DNA from: Oscillibacter sp.
GTDB taxonomy: Bacteria > Bacillota > Clostridia > Oscillospirales > Oscillospiraceae
Assembly (NCBI GenBank): GCA_022795445.1
Contig: JAAWGR010000030.1
Location: 1 to 32,325 of the forward strand
Direction of reading: 5' to 3'
Length of the DNA stretch: 32,325 nucleotides
A model generated the notes under the pieces. That model saw nothing but the letters and a program-made list of their open reading frames with translations, was not told the DNA's origin and searched no databases. Positions 1 to 8,324 of the stretch are shown here, piece by piece (positions within the stretch are counted from its first letter, which is position 1; the number at the start of each line of letters is the position of its first letter). The position numbers and the translations under genes are program-made.

Positions 1-30
1 AAAAATCCCCCGCGGGGCGTCTTTTTCTCT
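1..30 (+). terminator. Possible terminator of a gene left of the window
   Basis: An A-tract (1-5) is followed by a C-run and a G-run (7-17) and then a T-tract (22-26), the outline of an intrinsic terminator reading rightwards. The GC stem is only about three to four pairs with a tight loop, and the upstream gene is outside the window, so this is weak. Confidence 0.3.
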
Positions 31-184
31 TTTGGACCGTGAACGGCCCGTTTTCTCTTTTTCTTCGCGAAGAAAAAGAGAAAATGGGGGGTTCAAACCC
101 ACCCGCTATGGAACCGCTGAATCCAACGCACCGCGCCGTGAGGCGCGCCCACCGCAGGTGCGCCCAGCATTGCTGGGAAGCAAT
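31..184 (+). repeat. Structured dispersed repeat, copy A
   Basis: This is one of two copies of the same element; the other lies inverted at 32047-32185. Seen in order: a small hairpin CCGT-GA-ACGG (37-46) inside a 20-nt block identical in both copies; a perfect 34-nt palindrome (51-84) of pyrimidine and purine arms; a G-run followed by TTCAAAC (86-98), which fits the tRNA T-loop pattern; hairpin CGCGCC-GTGA-GGCGCG (132-147); and hairpin ATTGCT-GGGA-AGCAAT (169-184). Both short hairpin loops are GNRA tetraloops on this strand. Compared with copy B the stems differ in sequence but keep pairing. It lies 50 nt before the sigma-factor start and could be in its leader, or be a separate RNA or a mobile palindromic repeat. 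An open frame through it (32-283) is almost certainly not a gene. Confidence 0.75.
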
Positions 185-233
185 AAAAGGGGAAAAATTT
201 CATTGGGAGTGAAAAAAAGGGGGATGCTGGTGC

Positions 234-743
234 GTGTTGATAGTGAAGGGAGTGAGGAGCTTGGTTCCGTTTGGTACCGATGAAACCATCCGCCGGGTTG
301 TGGCGGAATACAGTCCTATGCTGCTGCGCCTTGCCTGTACCCGTCTCCGCTCAACGGCCGACGCGGAGGACGCCGTACAGGAAACCTACCTGCGACTGTT
401 AACTACACAGCCAAAATTCCGGGACGCCGCCCACGAAAAAGCCTGGCTGATCCGCACCACCCTTCACCGCGCAAGCGATATCCGCCGGGAGGCGGAACGC
501 CGCAACGTCCCCTTTGAGGAGGCCGTACAAGCCGCCGTGACCGAAGATTCCCACAGCGGCCTCTTAGACGCTGTACGAGCGCTGCCGGAAAAATACAGCG
601 CCGTCATCCACCTCCACTATTACGAGGGGTACACCATCAAAGAAATCGCCAAACTGCTGGGCCTGCCCGCCGCAACGGTAGGCACCCGCCTGGCCCGCGG
701 CCGGGAGCGGCTGCGGCAGCTGCTGAAGGAGGATCTATCATGA
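234..743 (+). CDS. ECF-type RNA polymerase sigma-70 family factor
   Basis: A 169-residue extracytoplasmic-function sigma factor that would direct RNA polymerase to a small regulon in response to an envelope signal. Region 2 spans about residues 24-85, with the core-binding and -10-recognition helices around AEDAVQETYLRLL (44-56). Region 4 spans about 112-165, with the helix-turn-helix YTIKEIAKLLGLPAATVGTRLARGRERL (133-160). The chosen start is a GTG at 234, about 10 nt after the G-rich run AAGGGGG (217-223). Downstream GTG or TTG codons in the same frame (252, 261) remain possible, because region 2 homology begins only near residue 17. Its stop overlaps the next start by 4 nt (ATGA), so it is translated together with a membrane protein that should be its anti-sigma partner. 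No ECF-type autoregulatory promoter was recognised upstream. Confidence 0.85.
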   Translation: MLIVKGVRSLVPFGTDETIRRVVAEYSPMLLRLACTRLRSTADAEDAVQETYLRLLTTQPKFRDAAHEKAWLIRTTLHRASDIRREAERRNVPFEEAVQAAVTEDSHSGLLDAVRALPEKYSAVIHLHYYEGYTIKEIAKLLGLPAATVGTRLARGRERLRQLLKEDLS

Positions 744-1903
744 ACCGGGAAACCTACCGCGACGCTTTCGATTCCCTCTCCTTTTCCGCCGGGTTCCAAG
801 AGCGGACGGCAGACCTGCTGTGCCAACGCGCCCGCAAACTGGAAAAGGAGCGTATGGAAATGAACCTTAACAAAACGAAAAAACTGGCCATCTTAGCCGC
901 TGCCTGTGTTGCCCTGCTGGTGGTATCGGTTTCCGCCGCTGTGCTGCTGCTGTCCCCTGCGGAGGTCGCAGAGCTGCACGACCAGCCTTTGCTGGCGGAA
1001 GCCTTCAAAAGAGATGGGGCCATCCTGCTGAACGAAACCGTGGAGAGCGGCGACTATGCCATTACCCTCTTGGGCCTGGTCTCCGGGGAAAATCTGGACG
1101 TCTTGAACCAAGACCTGGACGCTGCCCACACATATTCAGTCCTGGCCCTCCAGCGCCTGGACGGTACGCCGCTGGAAACTCAAACATTCGACCTCGTCCG
1201 CTATACCATGACCCCCCTCGTGGCGGGCTACGCCCCTACAGCCGTCAACAACTGGACGCTGAACGCCGGGGCCCACGGCTGCGCCAAGGACGGCGTATAC
1301 TATTACCTCCTGGACACCGCGAGCATCGAAATGTTTGCCGACCACACGGTCTATATGGCCTTCTATGAGGGCGGCGCACCCAGCAGCTCCATCTTCACCG
1401 TAGCAGACGACGGAACGATTGCTTTTGCGGAGGACTTTGACGCCGTACAAGCGCTCTTTACCCTCCCGCTTGACGCCTCCAAGGCGGACCCCGCAGCAGC
1501 AGACGCCTTTGTCGAAAGCACCGGCCTGAACAACTGGAGCAACGAGCACAGCGGCGGGTTTGACGCCAGCCTCCAGGAGAACGGGGACGACAGTCAGATG
1601 CTCCTCATCACCCCCGCGGGAGAGGAAGGTTTGACAAATCCCCCCTTCACCGCCGAACAATTCGAAGTATATCTCCGCTCTGAACGGGAACGCCTTCAGG
1701 CAGAGGTAGAAAACGGCGCCCTTTCCCAGGAACTGTGCGACCAAACTATCCAGGAACTGGAGGACGTCCTTGCGGGTATTCGGAACGGCTTTGTCGTTGC
1801 AGTTCTCCTGGATGACGGCTCCCTGTTTGTCGGAACCGCCTCAGAAGACGCCCAGGCAGACTATCAGCAAACAGAAACCAATATTTTAGCAACCATCCAC
1901 TGA
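740..1903 (+). CDS. Probable membrane anti-sigma factor with large extracytoplasmic domain
   Basis: A 387-residue single-pass membrane protein translationally coupled (ATGA overlap) to the ECF sigma gene, which is the main reason to call it the cognate anti-sigma factor. The N-terminal 48 residues are cytoplasmic and amphipathic (FDSLSFSAGFQERTADLL region), as in Clostridia anti-sigma proteins that bind sigma near the membrane. One transmembrane helix spans about 49-71. The remaining roughly 315 residues are predicted outside the cell, acidic, with no motif I recognise. They resemble in layout the sensor domains of DUF4179-type anti-sigma proteins, but I cannot confirm that family. The ligand or stress sensed is unknown. 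A strong bidirectional terminator follows directly. Confidence 0.7.
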   Translation: MNRETYRDAFDSLSFSAGFQERTADLLCQRARKLEKERMEMNLNKTKKLAILAAACVALLVVSVSAAVLLLSPAEVAELHDQPLLAEAFKRDGAILLNETVESGDYAITLLGLVSGENLDVLNQDLDAAHTYSVLALQRLDGTPLETQTFDLVRYTMTPLVAGYAPTAVNNWTLNAGAHGCAKDGVYYYLLDTASIEMFADHTVYMAFYEGGAPSSSIFTVADDGTIAFAEDFDAVQALFTLPLDASKADPAAADAFVESTGLNNWSNEHSGGFDASLQENGDDSQMLLITPAGEEGLTNPPFTAEQFEVYLRSERERLQAEVENGALSQELCDQTIQELEDVLAGIRNGFVVAVLLDDGSLFVGTASEDAQADYQQTETNILATIH

Positions 1904-1913
1904 GCAAACCAGC

Positions 1914-1952
1914 AAAAAGCCGGGTTCCGTCAGGAACCCAGCTTTTCTGTTT
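1914..1952. terminator. Bidirectional intrinsic terminator
   Basis: Stem AAAAGC-GGGTTCC (1915-1928) pairs with GGAACCC-GCTTTT (1933-1946) with one C/A mismatch and loop GTCA. A T-rich tail follows on + (1943-1952) and the A-run at 1914-1918 gives the T-tail on -. It ends the sigma/anti-sigma operon and can also end the convergent peptidase/SLH operon, whose last stop is at 2004. Confidence 0.85.
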
Positions 1953-2003
1953 TCTGGAAGCGACGTATACCGGCGGGCCCTAAGAACGGTATAACGGCGT
2001 CCT

Positions 2004-3263
2004 TTATGATCCCACAACATTCTGCGCAAACCGGCTGAGGATAACGGCCACCTGTGCCCGTGTAGCGTTCCCGGCGGGGGAGAGTGTCGTGGTGCTGGTG
2101 CCGTTGATCAGCCCCTGCGCATTGGCCCACTGGATGGGCTCCACGGCATAATTCGCGATCTGTGCGGCGTCCGTGTAATGGTTCAGATCCGCCCGGGCGC
2201 TGACGTCCCGGCCCTTGTATGCGGCATAGCGGTAGAGGAACGCCGCCATTTGTTCCCGGGTAATGGGGTTATTGGGGCGGAAGGTTCCATCGGTATAGCC
2301 GTTGAGGATACCGTTCGCCGCTCCCCAGGCGACCGCAGACGCATAGTAAGCTGTCGGCAGTACGTCGGTAAAGTTGGACAGCCCAAAGGCGGGAGATCCC
2401 TCCAGCCGGTAGAGGATGGCGACGATCATCCCCCGCGTGGTGGTTGTGTTCATCGTGAACGTAGTCGTTGTAGTGCCATTCATCAACCCCGCCTCGTAGA
2501 CGTACCGCACGGCATCATAACACCAGTCTGTGGGAGAAACATCGGTAAAGGGCAGAGGCGTTTCTCCATTGCCGGGAACAAAGCGGGCTTCCAACTCTAC
2601 ATCCCAAGCCGGCATAGTGAAGGTGTACCGGCGGCTCCCAGTCCCGGTGAGGGAGACCGCACGGCCCCGGCTGTCCTTGGCGGTAAGGCGGTCAAGGACA
2701 TATCCGGCATCCGGCACAACGGTTACAGTGACGGTCTCCCCCTCCTTCGCGGAAACAGGGCTGACCTCCACCTCTCCGTGTTCTGCCGCTAGGGCGCGAA
2801 CGCGGTGGGTTTCTCTACCCTCATCCAGGGCAACGCTGACTTTGCCGCCGCTGTCAAGCGTTTCCAGGTTCCGGTCCAGGAGGATAAGGCTGGCCTGGTT
2901 CGGCATCCCGCAGCGAACGCCCGGTTCCAATACGCCCAGCCGCAGGGTATTGCCATCGTTGAGCACACCGTCCTCTGCGCAGAGGTAAATGGTAACGGTG
3001 GTTTCTTTGCCGCGGACCTCCACATGGCAGTCTGGGCTGTACGCCCCTTTCACATCAGAGGAAAACACCGCACCCGGGCATGCGCTGTCCAGGACGAATT
3101 CCGCCTGAAGCGCGTAAACCTTATCCGTCAGGTTTTCCAAAGTGAGCAGGATGCTCTCCCCATCGTCCTGGTACGTCAGAACAGGGGCGCTCTTGGCCGC
3201 CGCCGTTACCGGCAGCGTCCAGAGCAGGCACAGGGCCAGCAGGCCCGTTATCATACGCTTCAT
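2004..3263 (-). CDS. Secreted three-SLH-domain surface protein with InlB-type repeat and beta-rich N-terminal module
   Basis: A 419-residue protein with a signal peptide (1-23, MKRMITGLLALCLLWTLPVT then AAA). Residues about 26-148 form a beta-rich module that in pattern resembles a cohesin or similar jelly-roll adhesion domain. Residues about 155-231 look like a divergent InlB B-repeat. Three S-layer homology domains sit at about 238-290, 297-352 and 361-412, with FTDV, DGTFRPNNPITREQMA and TRAQVAVILSRFA signatures. SLH triplets bind pyruvylated secondary cell-wall polymer, so the protein should be wall-anchored. The start is ATG at 3263, which overlaps the TGA of the upstream M60 peptidase (ATGA) and follows GGAGG inside that gene; a longer frame upstream exists but lacks this support. 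The tight coupling suggests it works with the peptidase, possibly as its surface anchor. The cohesin idea is inference. Confidence 0.85.
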   Translation of the reverse strand: MKRMITGLLALCLLWTLPVTAAAKSAPVLTYQDDGESILLTLENLTDKVYALQAEFVLDSACPGAVFSSDVKGAYSPDCHVEVRGKETTVTIYLCAEDGVLNDGNTLRLGVLEPGVRCGMPNQASLILLDRNLETLDSGGKVSVALDEGRETHRVRALAAEHGEVEVSPVSAKEGETVTVTVVPDAGYVLDRLTAKDSRGRAVSLTGTGSRRYTFTMPAWDVELEARFVPGNGETPLPFTDVSPTDWCYDAVRYVYEAGLMNGTTTTTFTMNTTTTRGMIVAILYRLEGSPAFGLSNFTDVLPTAYYASAVAWGAANGILNGYTDGTFRPNNPITREQMAAFLYRYAAYKGRDVSARADLNHYTDAAQIANYAVEPIQWANAQGLINGTSTTTLSPAGNATRAQVAVILSRFAQNVVGS

Positions 3264-6200
3264 TCGCCGTCCTCCAATACGATCACAGGCAGGTCCGCCC
3301 CGCCGGGCGTGTTGATCCAAAGGGTCTCTGCCGTCACCCGCTGGCTGTCCGCAGCGTCCGGCAGGTCCGTCCGGGAGAGGACCGCCCGCATCTCGCTGGG
3401 CAGCAGGCTCACGGCGCTGCAATTGCTCTCCGTGCCTTGCAGCTCGGCCTCCCGCTGGACATTGGGGATGAAAATAAAGATGCCGTCGCTGATATCGCTG
3501 ACTTCCCCGTCCTCGGGGATTTCCGCAAACAGCAGGGCCGTGCCGTCCAGCCAGCGGGTGGTTACTGTCTCGGCAACGTCTCCCGCGCCGCTGTCTCCAT
3601 CGGTAAGGACTGCCTGGGTAAAGCGGCCCTCAATTTTCACCGTCTGGTAAACGGGGTCGCCCCGGTAAGTACCAGTGATGATCAGCGTCCCGGCGGGGAT
3701 GCTTCTTCCTTCGCCATAGGGATAATCCGTTTGCAGTACACCCACGGAACCAGCTTCCAGGAACGCTACGTCATCCCCGGCATAGCTGAGCAGCTGGATG
3801 TCGCCGTCCGGCACCGATTCCGGTATGCCAGTGATGGTGACGGTCTTGGCGTCATACGTCCAAATCCGGGTATCCTTACCCTCCGTTCCGGGTTTCCAGA
3901 AGTAGACAAGATAACTGTCTTGATCGTCCGCCGCCTGGTTTCCCTGATCAAAACTCCCCGTGCGGGCGGTGACGGCGCCGCCGTCCTGGGAGGCAATGGC
4001 AACGGAGTATTCCCCAGCAGAGGGCCGGGCCGCGCCGGTGATTTTCAAACCGGAAACCGGTGTTTCGGTTTGCAGGGTAATGATCACTGCATCCCCCTCC
4101 CGCATTATGGCGTATTCGCTGGCGGGGACCACCTTGTCATAGGCAATCCGCAGTTCTTCAGTTTCAGCGGAGGCAAAGCAGTTCCCCAGCACGTCGTAAG
4201 CCTTGACGCTGTATGTATACGTCCGGTGGTTCGCAGAACCAATCACATCTGTATAGCTCCCCTCCGCAGTGAAGCCAATGGGTACGCCGTTCCGCAGGAT
4301 TTCATAGCCCTGCAAGGTTCCCTGGGTGAGGTTTGCGGCAATGGTGAGGGTGACTTCCTTCTCATTTTCCAACGCTGCGGAGACCGATACGCTGCCTGCC
4401 GCTTCGGCTTGTCCTGCCAGACGCGCCCGGCGGCTCTGGTCGTTCAAGTACCAGACTGCCCGGTCTTCGGCGGGATAGTTGGCTAACGCCGTCTTTGTGC
4501 TGTCGCTGAGGACCATCCCCCAGCGGGTGAAGAATTCGGTCAGGTTCCGGTCCGCAACGGCGGAGGCCGTCAGCGCAGCCCGGTCCGCATAAGCGGAAGC
4601 GCCGTTGAAATACGTCCCAGCTTTCCACGCCTTAAAGAAGCGGTTGTAGAAGTCCATGGGGCTGTCTCCGCCATCGTAGGCCAGATGGAGCTGCCAATAG
4701 AGGCCCAACTGGACAAACACATCGTTGGAATCGCCGGGGTAGCCTTGGGCAACTTTCGTAAAGATCCCGTTATATTTACCGCTGGCTTCCAGGCGGGAGG
4801 TCAGGGTGTTCTGCTTTCCGTCGTAGGTCTGCACCATAAGGGAATAGAGGTTGTTCGTGATTTCGGCCTTGCCGAGCTTGTCCATATTATGGCCGATCTC
4901 ATGGGCGATGCCCCAGCCAAAGAGCTGGTTTGCTGCGGCAGCCGCGTCAAGGGACACGATAGGCTTACCGCAGGCCATGCCGCCGCAGGAGCCGTACCCT
5001 ATGCCGACATGGTTCCCCGCGGCGTACATAAACGCGCCGCTGAACATCTGCATACAGCGGATATTCTGCCGGGTCTGCATGTCGTTCCTGGCATAGGTGT
5101 TGTCAATGCCCTGGGTGGTGTTGCAGATATGGAGCAGGTCCTCCCAGGCCAGGATGCTTTGATACAGCGTCTCGGCCCGCTCGGCCTGGCTCCTGCCGCT
5201 GCCGTCGAGGATGGCTGAGGCCGGCATGGAGAGCAGTACCGTCGGCGTTGCGATCTCTGTGACGTTGAGGCAGTTTGTGGTCCGGTTGCTGCTGTTGATG
5301 CCCTGGGCGGCAACATACGCCTCCAGTTCGCCCATATAGGCGGCTACGGCGTTCCGGTTTTCGGTTTCACTCTGCCGGTACCAATCGGAAACGTCCAGGG
5401 CAGGGATATCCACTGCCCGCCGCACATGCAGCCGGATGCTTTCCGGCGCAGTACCGCTGTAGGTAATGTACAGGCTGCCGCCTCTGGGGGTATTTTGACT
5501 TCCAATCTGCGGGATGGTCAAAACATTCCGCCCATTTTCCAGCGTCCCAACCTGGGCGCGCCATGCGGAGGCCTCGGCATTGAACTGGGTGGCATAGACG
5601 GCAACCGTCTGCCCGGCGGGGATGCCGCTGGCATAGATGGTAATTTCCTCTTTGGCCTTCGCCGCTGCCCCAAGGGGCTGGAGGTCGCTGCCGCTCTGAC
5701 CGTATTTTGCGTTGTCTGCGGCGGCGCTGCGGGAGTCGATCCCCTCCACCACGACGCCGCGGCTGGAGCCGCTGAGAAGTTCCTCTGCCAAATCCAGTTC
5801 ATCCGCGAGGGTTTCCAAATTGAGGTAGTAGTTCTGCTCGTCGCTGTTGAGCCGTGCCCGCAGGGTATCGATCTCGCTTTGGGTCACGCCGGACCGCAGA
5901 GACAGCCGCAGGCTGTCGGCAAACAGGCCGCCGATATTGTCTGGCAGGCAGTGGGCGGGATCGTATTCCATAAACATCAGCTCGGAGAGGCTTACCGCCG
6001 TATAGGCAACCTGTTCAATGGTAATGGCAATCTTCACCACATCCGTCACCGGCTCGAAGGGCAAGACGGCAAATTTGGTAACAGCAGGATTGTTCCGGAC
6101 GCTGAGCCAGGTGTTGACATCAGAGGCGCTGCCGCCCTGGGCAGGACTGGGCGCAAGGAGCGTGCCGGGGCCATCGAGGTCGTCGCCGTCCCGCCAGATG

Positions 6201-8152
6201 GTAACGGTGTAAACCCGCAGGTTAGAAGGATAAGCGCCGTCCAGGCGGGGCACCCAGATCACGCTGCTCAGGTCCACAGGCCGCTTGAACGTCGCCAGGA
6301 CCTGTTTATTGTCCCACCAATTGCCATCGCCGTAAGAATGGGAGGTCCAATGGGTGCTGAAATCTCCGTCAGCCATATTCTCCGCCCGGAACGGCTTATC
6401 TGCGGTGTAGGAGCTGGGGGAGACGTTGTTAGCGTTTGCCAGCCAGACCTTTTCGATGTCCTCCCAGTCGATCACACCCTCGGTTGGAATCCCTTCCGGA
6501 CGACTGTAATCCACTGCCTGGGGCGTCCCCTCCGCAATGCGGGACTTGCCGCTGACGCCGACGGCATTTCCTGCGACAAGGTAAATGGAATACTGGACGC
6601 CATTGGTAAGGCCGGTCAGGGCGGCGCTGGTTCCGGAAATCCGTCCTTCCCACTGGCTGTAGCTGCCGGCGGTTTCCGGTTTATAGTAAAGTTCGTAGTA
6701 TGTCGCCGTTTTCACCGCCTTCCAGGAAACGCGCAGCGCGCTGTCCAACTCGCTGACAGAAATCATGTCTGGCGCATTAGGGGCCTTGGATGGCTGGGGC
6801 TCGGCTTCCACCGCCGCCGACGTCTTTCCCTCCCACGTCCCATCCACAGGCGTGACAGTGAAGCAGTAGACCTTCAAATTTTCCAGCCCGGTAACATCCG
6901 CCCGGTTGATGTTTACGCGGAGGGATTTTACGGCGGCAGAATCCTCTTTGGGCCAATAGTCGACGCGGTACCCGGAAACATTGGGCAGTTCGCCCCAGCG
7001 GAGGCTGACGCGCCCGTCACCGGCTTCGGCGGTGAGGTTCCGGATCTCGCTGCTGGGCTGCACGGGATTCTCCGGCACGATTTCCCGGAGGAATTGGATG
7101 GATTCTACCGCCGCATACTCGCCGCCCTCGGTACGGGTAACGGTGACGGTGACTTCCTTCACAGCAACACGCTTCCCAAGGGAAATGGTGATCACGCCGC
7201 TGCCAGGAACTGCACTGATGGCATGGATATTGTCCGGGAGGGTGTTGTCAAAGGAAACCTCCTCAGACCCGCCGTCGGCATAGGTGACTTTGACGGTTCC
7301 TTCCAAGATTTTGCCGGGGCCTTCGAGGGAGCGGATTTGAATCTGTTCCATCTCCACTGCCTCCGCCAGAACAACGGAGAACCCCACCGGCCCATTGGCG
7401 GCGGAGAGCATAACAGGGTTGCCGTTGTTCCGCAGAAGGTCGGCCAAATTGCCGGAGAGCACGGTTACGCCGCTGTCCAGGCGTATGGCGTCCTCAGAGA
7501 CCGTCAGCAGGGTGGTATCCCGGACTTCGGCCTGTCCGGAGGCGTTCAGGTTTCGGCTGACGGCAGCCAAGTCATAAATATCAATGCTTCCGTCGCTGTT
7601 GAGATCATATTGCTCCAAATCCCCCCGGTTTTTGGAACCGAGGGCGTCGGATAGCCGGTCACGGTCGCGGCTGTCGACGCGCCCGTCGCCGTTGAAATCG
7701 CCCAAGGTAAAGGTGGCATCGCCCGTACCGAGGGTGATGTGTTGGGAGAACTGGTCCAAGGTAAGGTTTTGGGTGAAGGACCGGTAACCTCTGCCATCAA
7801 AGCGCAGGGCATAGCGGCCCTGTGCGAGTTCGCCGAAGGTAAAATCCAGATACCCGGGCCAGTTCCCGCCGCCCAGCTCACCGCCGTCCTGGTTCCGCAG
7901 GGAAACCGTGCGGTTCCCGGCGCTGGAATCCTCCCGGGTCAGGTCCAGGTCCCATAAGTCCTTTCCGTCCTGGACAAGGGTCACACGTAAGTCCCGTGCC
8001 CGCAGGGTATCCAAATTCTGAGGATAATCGATCCGGACGGTGCCGGAAATACTGCCGGTGACAGTGGGTTCCTCCGCCTGCGCCGCGGGAAGGGCAGGAA
8101 GCAGCAGCGCCGCCGATAAAAGCAGCGCCGTCAGCCGTTTGGGTAAACGCAT
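3260..8152 (-). CDS. Secreted multidomain M60-family (mucin-type) metallopeptidase with dockerin-like module
   Basis: A 1630-residue exported protein. Signal peptide 1-26 (ending ALPAAQA). A dockerin-like pair of calcium loops lies at about 147-203: DFNGDGRVDSRD (152-163) and DLNSDGSIDIYD (183-194). Two fibronectin type III-like domains lie at about 365-450 and 457-545. An F5/8C (CBM32-like) domain lies at about 570-730 with DGDFSTHWTS (596-605). The peptidase M60 region is about 830-1225, with zinc motif HEIGH (1084-1088) and Glu1097 after eight residues in KAEITNNLYSL, matching the M60 HExxH-x(8,28)-E pattern. The C-terminal 400 residues are beta-rich and unassigned. Characterised M60 enzymes cleave O-glycosylated mucins, so a gut mucin substrate is likely by family. 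Start ATG 8152 follows GAGAGGAGA about 11 nt upstream; TTG 8173 and GTG 8161 are less likely. It is first in an operon with the SLH protein. Confidence 0.9.
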   Translation of the reverse strand: MRLPKRLTALLLSAALLLPALPAAQAEEPTVTGSISGTVRIDYPQNLDTLRARDLRVTLVQDGKDLWDLDLTREDSSAGNRTVSLRNQDGGELGGGNWPGYLDFTFGELAQGRYALRFDGRGYRSFTQNLTLDQFSQHITLGTGDATFTLGDFNGDGRVDSRDRDRLSDALGSKNRGDLEQYDLNSDGSIDIYDLAAVSRNLNASGQAEVRDTTLLTVSEDAIRLDSGVTVLSGNLADLLRNNGNPVMLSAANGPVGFSVVLAEAVEMEQIQIRSLEGPGKILEGTVKVTYADGGSEEVSFDNTLPDNIHAISAVPGSGVITISLGKRVAVKEVTVTVTRTEGGEYAAVESIQFLREIVPENPVQPSSEIRNLTAEAGDGRVSLRWGELPNVSGYRVDYWPKEDSAAVKSLRVNINRADVTGLENLKVYCFTVTPVDGTWEGKTSAAVEAEPQPSKAPNAPDMISVSELDSALRVSWKAVKTATYYELYYKPETAGSYSQWEGRISGTSAALTGLTNGVQYSIYLVAGNAVGVSGKSRIAEGTPQAVDYSRPEGIPTEGVIDWEDIEKVWLANANNVSPSSYTADKPFRAENMADGDFSTHWTSHSYGDGNWWDNKQVLATFKRPVDLSSVIWVPRLDGAYPSNLRVYTVTIWRDGDDLDGPGTLLAPSPAQGGSASDVNTWLSVRNNPAVTKFAVLPFEPVTDVVKIAITIEQVAYTAVSLSELMFMEYDPAHCLPDNIGGLFADSLRLSLRSGVTQSEIDTLRARLNSDEQNYYLNLETLADELDLAEELLSGSSRGVVVEGIDSRSAAADNAKYGQSGSDLQPLGAAAKAKEEITIYASGIPAGQTVAVYATQFNAEASAWRAQVGTLENGRNVLTIPQIGSQNTPRGGSLYITYSGTAPESIRLHVRRAVDIPALDVSDWYRQSETENRNAVAAYMGELEAYVAAQGINSSNRTTNCLNVTEIATPTVLLSMPASAILDGSGRSQAERAETLYQSILAWEDLLHICNTTQGIDNTYARNDMQTRQNIRCMQMFSGAFMYAAGNHVGIGYGSCGGMACGKPIVSLDAAAAANQLFGWGIAHEIGHNMDKLGKAEITNNLYSLMVQTYDGKQNTLTSRLEASGKYNGIFTKVAQGYPGDSNDVFVQLGLYWQLHLAYDGGDSPMDFYNRFFKAWKAGTYFNGASAYADRAALTASAVADRNLTEFFTRWGMVLSDSTKTALANYPAEDRAVWYLNDQSRRARLAGQAEAAGSVSVSAALENEKEVTLTIAANLTQGTLQGYEILRNGVPIGFTAEGSYTDVIGSANHRTYTYSVKAYDVLGNCFASAETEELRIAYDKVVPASEYAIMREGDAVIITLQTETPVSGLKITGAARPSAGEYSVAIASQDGGAVTARTGSFDQGNQAADDQDSYLVYFWKPGTEGKDTRIWTYDAKTVTITGIPESVPDGDIQLLSYAGDDVAFLEAGSVGVLQTDYPYGEGRSIPAGTLIITGTYRGDPVYQTVKIEGRFTQAVLTDGDSGAGDVAETVTTRWLDGTALLFAEIPEDGEVSDISDGIFIFIPNVQREAELQGTESNCSAVSLLPSEMRAVLSRTDLPDAADSQRVTAETLWINTPGGADLPVIVLEDGE

Positions 8153-8212
8153 AAGAAGCACGTCTCCTCTCAAATGTGCCGCGAGGGGCGGCGTTTGGTG
8201 TCGAATGAGAAA

Positions 8213-8241
8213 ATTATAGCAATTCCGCCCGTTTTTGGCAA
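8213..8241 (-). promoter_or_regulatory. Sigma-A-type promoter of the M60/SLH operon
   Basis: On the - strand TTGCCA (8236-8241), a 17-nt spacer and a perfect TATAAT (8213-8218). The predicted start near 8206 gives a 5' leader of about 54 nt to the ATG at 8152. No operator-like repeat was noticed next to it. Confidence 0.75.
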
Positions 8242-8324
8242 CTGTCTTTTTTGCAGGCGCTCCTTATCTGGCATCTGTACATGGAAAAACGCACTGGGCA
8301 AGCTGTCCAGGGCGGAGGGTATAT

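Noticed and set aside
86..147. A tRNA gene
   Set aside because: Only the T-arm pattern is present; no acceptor stem, D-arm or anticodon arm can be drawn.
32..283. 83-codon frame through repeat copy A, and the similar frame 31969-32253 through copy B
   Set aside because: The two products look alike only because the repeat is shared; differences keep RNA pairing and not protein sense.
224..283. 19-codon leader ORF overlapping the sigma start
   Set aside because: The G-rich run touches the ATG, leaving no spacing, and the peptide has no regulatory pattern.
5426..7654. 742-codon frame opposite the M60 peptidase
   Set aside because: Shadow frame; the peptidase strand has signal peptide, domains and zinc motif.
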